Assembly: GCA_028691385.1 (NCBI GenBank)
Contig: JAQUZL010000016.1
Location: 1-22,267 of the forward strand
Length of the DNA: 22,267 nucleotides
Direction: 5' to 3'
DNA from: Oscillospiraceae bacterium
Lineage (GTDB): Bacteria; Bacillota; Clostridia; Oscillospirales; Oscillospiraceae
Below, in pieces: positions 13,930 through 21,475 of this stretch (within the stretch, counting starts at the first letter, position 1; each line of letters starts with the position of its first letter). A model generated the notes under the pieces. It made no database searches. It worked only from the letters and a program-made list of their open reading frames with translations, and had not been told where the DNA came from. The position numbers and the translations under genes were made by a program.

Positions 13930-13957
13930 TTGGGGTGCCACGGTCGTGGCACCCCAA
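13930..13957 (-). terminator. First intercistronic hairpin after the lipoprotein gene
   Basis: TTGGGGTGCCACG (13930-13942) is complementary to CGTGGCACCCCAA (13945-13957). It begins about 20 nt after the lipoprotein stop. There is no T run on the minus strand, so it may protect the upstream mRNA from 3' exonucleases as much as terminate. Confidence 0.6.
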
Positions 13958-13978
13958 AATGCAGTTGTCCTTCCAAAC

Positions 13979-15004
13979 TCAGCCGATGGCTTCGTAGTTT
14001 TCCGGCACGGTAATGCCCAGCGCGTCACAGTTGGCCGCATTGTACTTGTAGGTCACATTGGGCGCGTACTGAACCGCCATGGCGGTAATGTCGGCGCCGT
14101 TTACCAGCACCTCATAGGCCATCTTACCGGTGGCATAGCCGAGATCATAATAGCTGATAGAGAGGGTTGCCACGCCGCAGCCGGAGCAGATGCCCTCCTC
14201 GCCTGCGACAATGGGAACGCCTGCAGGCAGCGCCACATTGTTGATTGCCTCGGTGCAGGAGGCGGCGGTGTTATCGGTGGGGATGTACAGCACGTCGCTG
14301 TCATCACAGGCAGAAGCGGCGACGGAAGCCACATCGTTGGAGTCGGCAAAGCTGTACTCATGCACAGTGTAGCCATAGCCCTCCAGATATTCGGTGATGA
14401 CCTTGACCTGATAGATGGAATTCGGTTCCGCCGAGCAATACAGCAGGCCGATATTCTTTGCGTCCGGGAACAGCTCGTGGAGCATGGCCGCCTGCTGATC
14501 AAGCGGGGCAAGGTCGGAGGTGCCGGAAATATTGGTACCGGTCACGCCGTTCCAGTCGGACAGATCCAACGCGGTCGCATAATCGGTGACCGAAGTGCCG
14601 AGAATCGGAATCTGGTTGGTCGCCGCTGCGGCAGACTGCAGCGGCGAAGTCGCGTTGGCAAGAATCAGATCCACGCCGTTGGAAACGAACTGATTGCAGA
14701 TGGTCGGGCAGTTTGCCGAATCGCCGGAAGCATTCTCCAGATCAAAGGCAACGTGCTCTGCGCCGAGCAGCTCGGTGAGCGCATCCTCAAAGCCCTGGGT
14801 AGCGGCGTCAAGGGCAACATGCTGCACCAGCTGGCAAATGCCAATCTGATAAACGGTGTCGTCAGCGGCCGGCGCGGTGGTATCGGATGCAGAAGCGTCC
14901 GCCGCGGGAGCCGGTGCAGTGGTTTCGCTGCCGGAGCCGCAGGCGGTCAAGGCAAACAGCATGGTCAGAGCCAGCAGCGCTGCCAGCATTTTTTTGATGG
15001 TCAT
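13979..15004 (-). CDS. ABC transporter substrate-binding lipoprotein (COG2984, TrpX-like)
   Basis: A 341-residue secreted binding protein anchored by lipid. The signal peptide MTIKKMLAALLALTMLFALTAC has the lipobox L19-T-A-Cys22. A Thr/Ala/Pro/Ser-rich linker (about 24-48) follows, then the type I periplasmic-binding fold (about 51-340): YQIGICQLVQHVALDAATQG, VDLILANATSPLQSA, then VTGTNISGTSDLAP, KNIGLLYCSAEPNS, and GVATLSISYYDLGYATGKMA. That pattern is the ABC_sub_bind family. The start ATG 15004-15002 has GGAGGA 7 nt upstream; the in-frame extension to 15094 is rejected because it covers the promoter. It is the first gene of the operon with permease and ATPase. Known members bind tryptophan or are uncharacterised; the ligand here cannot be told. 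Confidence 0.94.
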   Translation of the reverse strand: MTIKKMLAALLALTMLFALTACGSGSETTAPAPAADASASDTTAPAADDTVYQIGICQLVQHVALDAATQGFEDALTELLGAEHVAFDLENASGDSANCPTICNQFVSNGVDLILANATSPLQSAAAATNQIPILGTSVTDYATALDLSDWNGVTGTNISGTSDLAPLDQQAAMLHELFPDAKNIGLLYCSAEPNSIYQVKVITEYLEGYGYTVHEYSFADSNDVASVAASACDDSDVLYIPTDNTAASCTEAINNVALPAGVPIVAGEEGICSGCGVATLSISYYDLGYATGKMAYEVLVNGADITAMAVQYAPNVTYKYNAANCDALGITVPENYEAIG

Positions 15005-15046
15005 TGTGTGTTCCTCCAATTTGGGTTTCAAAATTTCAACGAACGT

Positions 15047-15075
15047 ATCATAGCGCCATTTTTTGCAATGTGCAA
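15047..15075 (-). promoter_or_regulatory. Promoter of the ABC transporter operon
   Basis: On the minus strand TTGCAC (15075-15070), a 17-nt spacer and TATGAT (15052-15047), giving a leader of about 35 nt. The spacer starts ATTGCAA, so the -35 region again holds a TTGCAA-like box, as at gdhA. Confidence 0.75.
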
Positions 15076-15137
15076 TAAATATCGAAATTTTCAATGGTTT
15101 TTATTCGAATTCAAAATATGTCGAAAGCACAAACCTT

Positions 15138-15166
15138 TTGGCATCCAAGGCCAAATATGGTATGAT
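15138..15166 (+). promoter_or_regulatory. Promoter of the YeiH-type gene with small inverted repeat
   Basis: TTGGCA (15138-15143), a 17-nt spacer and TATGAT (15161-15166). The inverted repeat TTTGGC (15137-15142) / GCCAAA (15150-15155) covers the -35 and could be an operator. It is divergent from the ABC operon promoter about 60 bp away. Confidence 0.7.
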
Positions 15167-15206
15167 AACAACAAATTATAAATGATACATCTGGAGGAAA
15201 CCTGGC

Positions 15207-16223
15207 ATGATTTGGCTCAAAAAGCATTTTCCGGGACTGCTGCTTTGCTTTGTCATTGCGTTGCCGTCCTATTTTCTTGGGCGTCTGGCGCCGGTCATCG
15301 GCGGGCCTGTCTTTGCAATTCTGATCGGCATGGTTGTGACGCTGTTTCTGCGCGACAAATCAGCGGTGCAGCCCGGTATCGCATTTACCGCAAAAAAGAT
15401 TTTGCAGTACGCAGTGATTTTGCTTGGCTTTGGACTGAACCTTTCGGTCATCGCCAAAACAGGCCTGCAGTCGCTGCCCATCATACTATCCACCATTACC
15501 ATTTCGCTGGTCATTTCGTTTGTGATCTGCAAGGCGCTGCATATGGATCGCAACATCTCTGTCCTGGTGGGCGTCGGCTCGTCCATCTGCGGCGGCTCCG
15601 CCATTGCGGCTACCGCACCGGTCATCGGTGCGGATGACGAAGAGGTTGCGCAGGCAATCTCTGTCATTTTCCTGTTCAATATTATTGCGGCGCTGATTTT
15701 CCCAACGCTTGGCGGCCTGCTTGGGCTGTCCGACTATGGTTTTGGTCTGTTTGCCGGCACTGCGGTCAACGACACCTCCTCGGTTACGGCGGCCGCTTCC
15801 TCGTGGGACGCCATCCACGGCTCCAATACCCTTGACACAGCAACCATCGTCAAGCTGACAAGAACCCTCGCCATCATCCCCATCACGCTGGTACTGGCGC
15901 TGTATCGCGCGCGGAAGGAAAAAGCATCCGGCGGCGCGTCGGTCAATTTGGCAAAGATTTTCCCATGGTTTATTCTGTTTTTTGTGGCGGCGTCGGTCAT
16001 CACAACGGTCAGCACGGCCTGCGGCGTGCCCGCTGCCGTCTTTTCGCCGCTGAAGAATCTCAGCAAATTTTTTATTATTTGGGCCATGGCAGCCATCGGT
16101 CTCAATACCAATATCGTCAAGCTGATCAAAACAGGCGGTCGCCCCATTTTTATGGGACTTTGCTGCTGGATTGGCATTGCCTGCGTCAGCCTTCTGATGC
16201 AGCATATTCTTGACATTCTTTGA
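15207..16223 (+). CDS. yeiH: YeiH/UPF0324-family membrane protein (putative sulfate exporter)
   Basis: A 338-residue integral membrane protein of Pfam Cons_hypoth698. ATG 15207 follows GGAGG (15193-15197) by 9 nt. About ten hydrophobic segments are visible. Family signatures are GRLAPVIGGPVFAILIGM, AVILLGFGLNLSVI, VGVGSSICGGSAIAATAPVI (a conserved re-entrant-like loop), FGLFAGTAVNDTSSVTAA, and WAMAAIGLNTNIVKL near the end. Members are annotated as putative sulfate exporters, but direct proof is scarce, so the substrate is unsettled. E. coli yeiH lies beside a LysR regulator; here there is none, and the gene stands alone between its own promoter and terminator. Confidence 0.9.
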   Translation: MIWLKKHFPGLLLCFVIALPSYFLGRLAPVIGGPVFAILIGMVVTLFLRDKSAVQPGIAFTAKKILQYAVILLGFGLNLSVIAKTGLQSLPIILSTITISLVISFVICKALHMDRNISVLVGVGSSICGGSAIAATAPVIGADDEEVAQAISVIFLFNIIAALIFPTLGGLLGLSDYGFGLFAGTAVNDTSSVTAAASSWDAIHGSNTLDTATIVKLTRTLAIIPITLVLALYRARKEKASGGASVNLAKIFPWFILFFVAASVITTVSTACGVPAAVFSPLKNLSKFFIIWAMAAIGLNTNIVKLIKTGGRPIFMGLCCWIGIACVSLLMQHILDIL

Positions 16224-16229
16224 AAACAT

Positions 16230-16257
16230 AGTACCGTGCGCTGCGGCGCACGGTACT
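16230..16257 (+). terminator. Terminator of the YeiH-type gene
   Basis: AGTACCGTGCGC (16230-16241) and GCGCACGGTACT (16246-16257) form a perfect 12-bp stem with a 4-nt loop, followed by TCTGATTTT. It ends about 30 nt before the flavoprotein start, whose transcription may depend on read-through. Confidence 0.8.
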
Positions 16258-16286
16258 TCTGATTTTAATTTGGGAGGATTAATATA

Positions 16287-16865
16287 ATGAAAGTGCTTGT
16301 TTTACAGGGCAGTCCCCACAAAAAGGGCAACACTGCGCAGCTTACCGATTGTGTCAAAACCATGCTGCGGGACGCCGGGGCTACGCTGGAAGAGGTCTGG
16401 CTGTATGACTGCAGCATTCGCGGTTGCATCGGCTGCAAAGTATGTCAGGATTGTCCGGGTGAATTTGGCTGCGTGCAGAAAGACGACATGCAGTCCATCG
16501 ACGAAAAGGTGCTTGCCGCCGATTTGATTTTGCTGGCAACGCCGCTTTACTGCTGGTATTGTACCGCACCGATGAAAGCGATGCTGGATCGCCTGATATA
16601 CGGCAACTGCAAATATTATGGAAAAAAGCGCCTGGGGGCTTTGCTGGCCGGTAAAAAATGTGCGCTCATCACCACCTGCGGCTACCCGGAATCCTATGCC
16701 GAAACGCTGGTGCACGGCATTGCGATGCTCTGCCGCCATAGCAAAATGGTGGACTGCGGCGCGCTGGTTGGGCGCGATATGGGAACCGGCGGCGCGTTTG
16801 TCACGCAGGAGCTGACCGAGCGAGCCGCTGCATTTGCGCGCAATCTGCTGGCTGAACGGGTATAG
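16287..16865 (+). CDS. Flavodoxin-fold NAD(P)H/FMN oxidoreductase with Cys cluster
   Basis: A 192-residue FMN-binding protein of the NADPH-dependent FMN reductase / iron-sulfur flavoprotein family. The start MKVLVLQGSPHKKGNTAQL is the FMN phosphate loop, with GGAGG upstream of ATG 16287. TPLYCWYCTAPMKAMLDR is the second flavin-binding region. Five cysteines, C47, C50, C53, C56 and C62 (GCIGCKVCQDCPGEFGC), are spaced 2-2-2-5. Iron-sulfur flavoproteins of methanogens and clostridia use C-x2-C-x2-C-x(4-7)-C for a [4Fe-4S] cluster, so a cluster is likely here, with one extra Cys. The electron partner is unknown. I see no clear promoter between the YeiH terminator and this gene. Confidence 0.88.
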   Translation: MKVLVLQGSPHKKGNTAQLTDCVKTMLRDAGATLEEVWLYDCSIRGCIGCKVCQDCPGEFGCVQKDDMQSIDEKVLAADLILLATPLYCWYCTAPMKAMLDRLIYGNCKYYGKKRLGALLAGKKCALITTCGYPESYAETLVHGIAMLCRHSKMVDCGALVGRDMGTGGAFVTQELTERAAAFARNLLAERV

Positions 16866-17006
16866 CCGTTTGGCAGCATTCCGCATGCCTGCGCAGCGGG
16901 GCAATTACTTACTTTTTCACAAATTGACGCCGCCCATCCTGCTTTTTTGCCATGAATAATGCATGAAAATCACTGAATTATCGTCAAAATGGCAAATGAT
17001 TTTGGA

Positions 17007-17035
17007 TTGACGAAGGTGTACAAATAAGTTATGAT
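17007..17035 (+). promoter_or_regulatory. Promoter of the pur operon
   Basis: TTGACG (17007-17012), a 17-nt spacer and TATGAT (17030-17035) form a near-consensus sigma-A promoter. The transcript starts near 17042, leaving about 115 nt of leader before purE. The stretch 16866-17006 upstream holds no gene; it contains the wide inverted repeat TTTGCCAT (16946-16953) / ATGGCAAA (16989-16996). Confidence 0.85.
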
Positions 17036-17060
17036 ACCATTGTATATTTATCTAAAATCC

Positions 17061-17130
17061 GACGGCTTGCGGCAAGTTGTTTTTCCGCGCCGTCCGGGCA
17101 GTCCCGCGCTGATCAATGGGCTGCCCTTTT
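17061..17130 (+). terminator. Leader hairpin plus intrinsic terminator before purE
   Basis: Two stems lie in the leader. The first is GACGGC-TT-GCGG (17061-17072) pairing with CCGC-GCCGTC (17085-17094) around a T-rich loop. The second is GGGCAGTCC (17096-17104) pairing with GGGCTGCCC (17118-17126) with one G-U pair, followed by TTTT (17127-17130). An alternative pairing of GCGC..GGG with CCC..GCGC (17087-17109) would break the terminator, so switching is possible. I could not find the conserved cores of guanine or PRPP (ykkC) riboswitches. Confidence 0.6.
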
Positions 17131-17156
17131 GATTTCTTCACAGGAGGTTCATCTCA

Positions 17157-17648
17157 ATGAAAAAAGTTGCGATTATCATGGGAAGCGACAGCGATTTGCC
17201 GATCGTTGAAAAAGCGTTGGAGCCATTGAAGGAATACGGCATTCCTTTTGAAATGCATGTGTATTCCGCCCATCGCACCCCCGAGCAGGCGCGCGAGTTT
17301 GGCAGGAACGCCAGACGCAACGGGTTTGGCGTGATGATCTGCGCAGCCGGTATGGCGGCGCATCTTGCAGGCGCATTTGCTGCCAACACGACCCTGCCGG
17401 TGATTGGCATTCCGATCAAATCGACCTTTGACGGACTGGACGCCCTTTTGGCAACGGTGCAGATGCCCTCCGGCGTGCCGGTGGCCACGGTTGCGGTCAA
17501 CGGCGCGAAAAACGCCGCGATGCTGGCCATCCAGATTCTTGCGGTATCAGACGATGCGCTGGCAGAAAAGCTGGAGCAGGCCAAGCTGGATGCGGCAAAA
17601 GCCGTATTGAAGAAAGACAAAGAAATTTTCGAAAAATATTGCGGCTGA
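17157..17648 (+). CDS. purE: N5-carboxyaminoimidazole ribonucleotide mutase
   Basis: Class I PurE moves the carboxyl group of N5-CAIR to carbon 4 to give CAIR, in de novo purine synthesis. The 163 residues start KKVAIIMGSDSDLP, with the phosphate-binding GSDSD (9-13). SAHRTPE (37-43) carries the catalytic His, and ICAAGMAAHLAG and GIPIKSTFDGLDALLATVQM complete the active site. AGGAGG precedes ATG 17157. The bacterial class I type needs PurK to make N5-CAIR, and purK is not in the window. It is the first gene of the operon; purC follows after 19 nt. Confidence 0.97.
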   Translation: MKKVAIIMGSDSDLPIVEKALEPLKEYGIPFEMHVYSAHRTPEQAREFGRNARRNGFGVMICAAGMAAHLAGAFAANTTLPVIGIPIKSTFDGLDALLATVQMPSGVPVATVAVNGAKNAAMLAIQILAVSDDALAEKLEQAKLDAAKAVLKKDKEIFEKYCG

Positions 17649-17667
17649 TCCGCAGGAGGTAATAAAA

Positions 17668-18384
17668 ATGACTTACGAAAAGAAAGAACAGATGTATGAG
17701 GGTAAGGCCAAAAAGGTCTATACCACCAATGATCCCGATGTTGTGATTGTCGATTACAAGGATGACGCCACTGCGCTCAACGGCAAGAAAAAGGGTACCA
17801 TTGTCGGCAAGGGCGTCATCAACAACAAGCTGACCAACTACCTCATGCAGGTGCTTGAAAAGCAGGGCGTTCCCACGCATTTCGTTTCTGAGCTGTCCGA
17901 CCGTGAAACAGCCGTCAAAAAGGTCACCATCGTACCGCTGGAAGTCATTATCCGCAACATTTCCGCCGGCCATTTCGCCTCCCGCTACGGCGTGGATGAG
18001 GGCATCGTGTTCGCGCATCCGACCATCGAATTCTCCTACAAGTGCGACGAGCTGGATGATCCCCTGCTGAACCACTATCATGCCATTGCGCTGAAGCTGG
18101 CAACGCAGGAAGAGATCGACCTGATTACGGAGCTGTCTTTTAAGATTGATGAAGTGCTCTGTGCATTTTTCAAAGATGTCGGCGTCACGCTGGTCGACTT
18201 TAAGCTGGAATTTGGCAAGACCTCGGATGGCAAAATTGTGCTGGCCGACGAAATCAGCCCCGACACCTGCCGTCTTTGGGACGCCAAGACCGGTGAAAAG
18301 CTGGACAAGGATCGGTTCCGCCGCGATATGGGCGGTGTGGAAGACGCGTATCAAGAAATCATGCGTCGAGTGATGGGAGCGTAA
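17668..18384 (+). CDS. purC: SAICAR synthetase
   Basis: PurC couples CAIR with aspartate using ATP to give SAICAR. The 238 residues are the bacterial norm. Landmarks are MYEGKAKKVYTT (ATP-binding glycine-rich loop), DDATALNGKKKG, PLEVIIRNISAGHFASRYG, VDFKLEFGK and LADEISPDTCRLWD, the metal and substrate segments. AGGAGG lies 8 nt before ATG 17668. The purF start follows its stop by two bases. Confidence 0.97.
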   Translation: MTYEKKEQMYEGKAKKVYTTNDPDVVIVDYKDDATALNGKKKGTIVGKGVINNKLTNYLMQVLEKQGVPTHFVSELSDRETAVKKVTIVPLEVIIRNISAGHFASRYGVDEGIVFAHPTIEFSYKCDELDDPLLNHYHAIALKLATQEEIDLITELSFKIDEVLCAFFKDVGVTLVDFKLEFGKTSDGKIVLADEISPDTCRLWDAKTGEKLDKDRFRRDMGGVEDAYQEIMRRVMGA

Positions 18385-18386
18385 CA

Positions 18387-19829
18387 ATGACCGACAATAA
18401 GCCCAGAGAAGAATGCGGCGTCTTTGGTATTTTTTCAAAAAAGACCGAAGATCTTGCCACGCTCGTCTATTACGGCCTGTATGCGCTGCAGCACCGCGGC
18501 CAGGAAAGCGCCGGTATCGTTGTCAACGACGACGGCATTTTTCACAGCTATAAAGAGGTCGGTCTGGTCAGCGAGGTATTCTCCGCGCGTCGGCTGGAAG
18601 AGCTTGGACTCGGCAACATGGCCATTGGCCATGTGCGCTATGGTACGACCGGCGTTGACAAGCGCCTGAATGCGCAGCCGATCGTTGTGAATCATATCAA
18701 GGGTCGGATGGCGCTGGCGCACAACGGCAACCTCACCAACTCCTTTGAGCTGCGGCAGGAGCTGGAGATGAACGGTTCCATTTTCCACACCACCTCGGAC
18801 ACAGAGGTCATCTCCTACATTATTACAAAAGAGCGCCTGAGCGCGCCGTCTATTGAGCAGGCCATCAATCAGGCCATGAACCGCATTCAGGGCGCCTATT
18901 CCCTGTGCATCATGTCCCCGTCCAAAATGATTGCCGTTCGTGATGAAAACGGCTTTCGTCCGCTGTGCTACGGCGTGACGGACGATGGCAGCTATGTGGT
19001 GGCTTCGGAGAGCTGCGCGCTCGACGCCATCGGTGCAACGTTTGTCCGCGATCTGGAACCGGGCGAGATTATTGTCTTTGACAAGGACGGGATTCGCAGC
19101 ATTCGCGATCACTGCAAGAAAATTGCGCGTACCTTCTGCGTGTTTGAGTACATCTACTTTGCCCGTCCCGACTCCGTGATTGACGGCTGCAGCGTACACG
19201 AAGCGCGCCGCCGCGCGGGTAAGTTTCTCGCCCGGGAGCACCCTGTCGAAGCGGATGTGGTCATCGGCGTGCCGGACTCCGGTCTGGACGCGGCCATCGG
19301 TTATTCACAGGAATCCGGTATTCCCTACGGGATTGGCTTCATAAAAAACAAGTATATCGGGCGTACCTTTATTTCTCCGGGGCAGAAATCGCGGGAAAGC
19401 TTGGTCAAAATCAAGCTGAACCCGATTGCGGAAACGGTGCGCGGCAAGCGTGTGGTGCTCATTGACGACTCCATCGTGCGCGGCACGACCTCCGCCCGGA
19501 TTGTCAAGCTGATTCGGGACGCAGGCGCGGCAGAAATTCATTTCCGCGTTTCCGCGCCGCCCTTTATCAATCCCTGCTACTACGGCACAGACATTGACTC
19601 TCGCGAGAATCTGATTGCCGTTAATCACTCCATTGAGGAGATTGCACAGATCATCGGCGCCGACACGCTGGGCTATCTCAGCCTTGAGAATGTCGTGAAA
19701 CTTGGCGGCGAAAATAATGATGGGTACTGCATTGGCTGCTTTAGCGGCAACTATCCCACAGAAACGCCAAGCGGTGAGCGTAAGAGCCGCTTTGAGCAGA
19801 AGATTTCCGAAAGAGAGGGAAAGAAATGA
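18387..19829 (+). CDS. purF: Amidophosphoribosyltransferase (Fe-S type)
   Basis: PurF performs the first step of purine synthesis: glutamine plus PRPP to phosphoribosylamine. The N-terminal Ntn glutaminase has a nine-residue propeptide (MTDNKPREE) before the nucleophile Cys10; ALQHRGQESAG and AHNGNLTN follow. The C-terminal phosphoribosyltransferase domain has VVLIDDSIVRGTTS, the PRPP loop. Four cysteines at 251, 397, 448 and 451 match the [4Fe-4S] ligands of the B. subtilis enzyme (Cys236, 382, 437, 440), with spacing 146-51-3 against 146-55-3, so this is the oxygen-sensitive, feedback-regulated form. Length is 480 residues. Its stop overlaps the purM start by four bases (ATGA). Confidence 0.97.
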   Translation: MTDNKPREECGVFGIFSKKTEDLATLVYYGLYALQHRGQESAGIVVNDDGIFHSYKEVGLVSEVFSARRLEELGLGNMAIGHVRYGTTGVDKRLNAQPIVVNHIKGRMALAHNGNLTNSFELRQELEMNGSIFHTTSDTEVISYIITKERLSAPSIEQAINQAMNRIQGAYSLCIMSPSKMIAVRDENGFRPLCYGVTDDGSYVVASESCALDAIGATFVRDLEPGEIIVFDKDGIRSIRDHCKKIARTFCVFEYIYFARPDSVIDGCSVHEARRRAGKFLAREHPVEADVVIGVPDSGLDAAIGYSQESGIPYGIGFIKNKYIGRTFISPGQKSRESLVKIKLNPIAETVRGKRVVLIDDSIVRGTTSARIVKLIRDAGAAEIHFRVSAPPFINPCYYGTDIDSRENLIAVNHSIEEIAQIIGADTLGYLSLENVVKLGGENNDGYCIGCFSGNYPTETPSGERKSRFEQKISEREGKK

Positions 19830-20863
19830 AGAGTTTTTCTGAAAGCTATCGCGACGCCGGCGTCGATATTACCGCAGGCTATACCGCCGTTGAAATGATG
19901 AAACAGCATATTGCCCGAACCATGACCAACAATGTCGCCTCTGACATTGGCGGCTTTGGCGGTCTGTTTACCCTGGATCTTTCCACCGTCAGCAAGCCCG
20001 TGCTGGTTTCCGGCACCGATGGCGTCGGCACCAAGCTGAAGCTGGCATTTTTGATGGACAAGCATGATACCGTTGGCATTGACTGCGTGGCCATGTGCGT
20101 TAATGACGTCAGCTGCTGCGGCGCAAAGCCGCTGTTCTTCCTGGACTATATTGCCTGCGGCAAAAACGTTCCGGAAAAGATCGCCTCCATCGTGTCCGGC
20201 GTGGCGGAGGGCTGCGTGCAGTCCGGCTCGGCACTGGTGGGCGGCGAAACGGCGGAAATGCCGGGCTTCTATCCCATCGAGGAATACGATTTGGCCGGCT
20301 TCTCCGTCGGCGTTGTGGACAAGGACAAGATTCTCGACAAGACCACCATCAAGCCCGGCGACGTCATCATTGCCCTGCCCTCCTCCGGCGTCCATTCCAA
20401 CGGCTTTTCGCTGGTGCGCAAGGTATTCGATGTGGAGCATACCGACATCAAAGCCCCGGTGGCAGAGCTTGGCGGCAAGAGTCTGGGCGAAACCCTGCTC
20501 ACGCCCACCAAAATTTATGTCAAATCGATGCTGGCGCTGTTTGAACAGGTCAAGGTTAAGTCGGTGTCCCATATCACAGGCGGCGGCTTCTATGAAAATA
20601 TTCCGCGCAGTCTGCCTGCCGGCATCGGCGCAAAGATTGAACGGTCCGGCGTTCGTGTGCTGCCGATTTTCCAGCTGCTGGCCAAAACCGGCAATATTCC
20701 GGAGCGGGATATGTTCAACACCTTCAATATGGGCGTTGGCATGACCTGCATTGTGGACAAGAACGATGCAGACAAGGCGCTGGCAATTCTGAAGGAAAAC
20801 GGCGAGGACGCCTATATTCTGGGCGAAACGGTCGCTTCGGAAGAGAGTGTTATTTTGTGCTGA
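19826..20863 (+). CDS. purM: Phosphoribosylformylglycinamidine cyclo-ligase
   Basis: PurM (AIR synthetase) closes the imidazole ring: FGAM plus ATP to AIR. The 345 residues are standard. DIGGFGGLF, VSGTDGVGTKLKLAF, DCVAMCVNDV, VGGETAEMPGFY and SHITGGGFYENIPR are the family motifs, in order. It overlaps purF by four bases and purN by seven, so the three are translationally coupled. Confidence 0.97.
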   Translation: MKSFSESYRDAGVDITAGYTAVEMMKQHIARTMTNNVASDIGGFGGLFTLDLSTVSKPVLVSGTDGVGTKLKLAFLMDKHDTVGIDCVAMCVNDVSCCGAKPLFFLDYIACGKNVPEKIASIVSGVAEGCVQSGSALVGGETAEMPGFYPIEEYDLAGFSVGVVDKDKILDKTTIKPGDVIIALPSSGVHSNGFSLVRKVFDVEHTDIKAPVAELGGKSLGETLLTPTKIYVKSMLALFEQVKVKSVSHITGGGFYENIPRSLPAGIGAKIERSGVRVLPIFQLLAKTGNIPERDMFNTFNMGVGMTCIVDKNDADKALAILKENGEDAYILGETVASEESVILC

Positions 20864-21471
20864 GAGCGAAAATTGCCGTTCTCGTGTCCGGCGGCGGTAC
20901 CAATCTGCAGGCGCTTTTGGACGCGGAGGACGCCTGCAAAATTCGCAGCGGTGAAATTGCGCTGGTCGTTTCCAACAATCCCAACGCCTATGCGCTGGCG
21001 CGCGCCAAGTCCCACGGCGTCGACACCGTGGTGCTCTCCCGGGCAGACTACCCCGCCCAGCCGGATTTTGAAGCCGCGCTGCAGCAGTGCTTCACCGCGC
21101 GCGGCATTGAACTGATTGTTTTGGCCGGCTTCATGCGGATTCTCAGTGCGGATTTCACCGCCAGATGGCCGCGCCGGATCATCAATGTTCACCCCGCACT
21201 CATCCCCTCGTTCTGCGGAAAGGGCTTCTATGGTCTGAAGGTTCATGAAGCCGCGCTGGAAAAGGGCGTCAAGGTGTCCGGCGCAACCGTGCATTTCGTC
21301 AATGAAGTGCCGGATGGCGGCGAAATCATTTTCCAGAAAGCAGTGCAGGTTTTACAGCATGATACGCCGGAAACACTGCAGCGCCGCATCATGGAACAGG
21401 CGGAGTGGAAGCTGCTGCCGCGGGCGGCGGAAAAGATCAGCCGTGAAATCATCAAAGCCAGGAAGGGTTAA
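20857..21471 (+). CDS. purN: Phosphoribosylglycinamide formyltransferase
   Basis: PurN transfers a formyl group from 10-formyl-tetrahydrofolate to GAR. The start is GTG 20857 (protein MLRAKIAVLVSGGGTNLQAL), inside the purM end, with only weak purine-rich sequence upstream; coupling to purM probably supplies ribosomes. The catalytic residues Asn110, His112 (INVHPALIPSF) and Asp153 (VPDGGEII) correspond to E. coli Asn106, His108 and Asp144. The 204 residues are normal. Confidence 0.96.
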   Translation: MLRAKIAVLVSGGGTNLQALLDAEDACKIRSGEIALVVSNNPNAYALARAKSHGVDTVVLSRADYPAQPDFEAALQQCFTARGIELIVLAGFMRILSADFTARWPRRIINVHPALIPSFCGKGFYGLKVHEAALEKGVKVSGATVHFVNEVPDGGEIIFQKAVQVLQHDTPETLQRRIMEQAEWKLLPRAAEKISREIIKARKG

Positions 21472-21475
21472 ACAT

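Noticed and set aside
13871..15181. Plus-strand frame of 436 codons
   Set aside because: Antisense of the substrate-binding lipoprotein, whose lipobox, promoter and operon context are clear.
17036..17156. Guanine or PRPP riboswitch in the pur leader
   Set aside because: The conserved three-way-junction core of purine riboswitches and the ykkC core were looked for and not seen.
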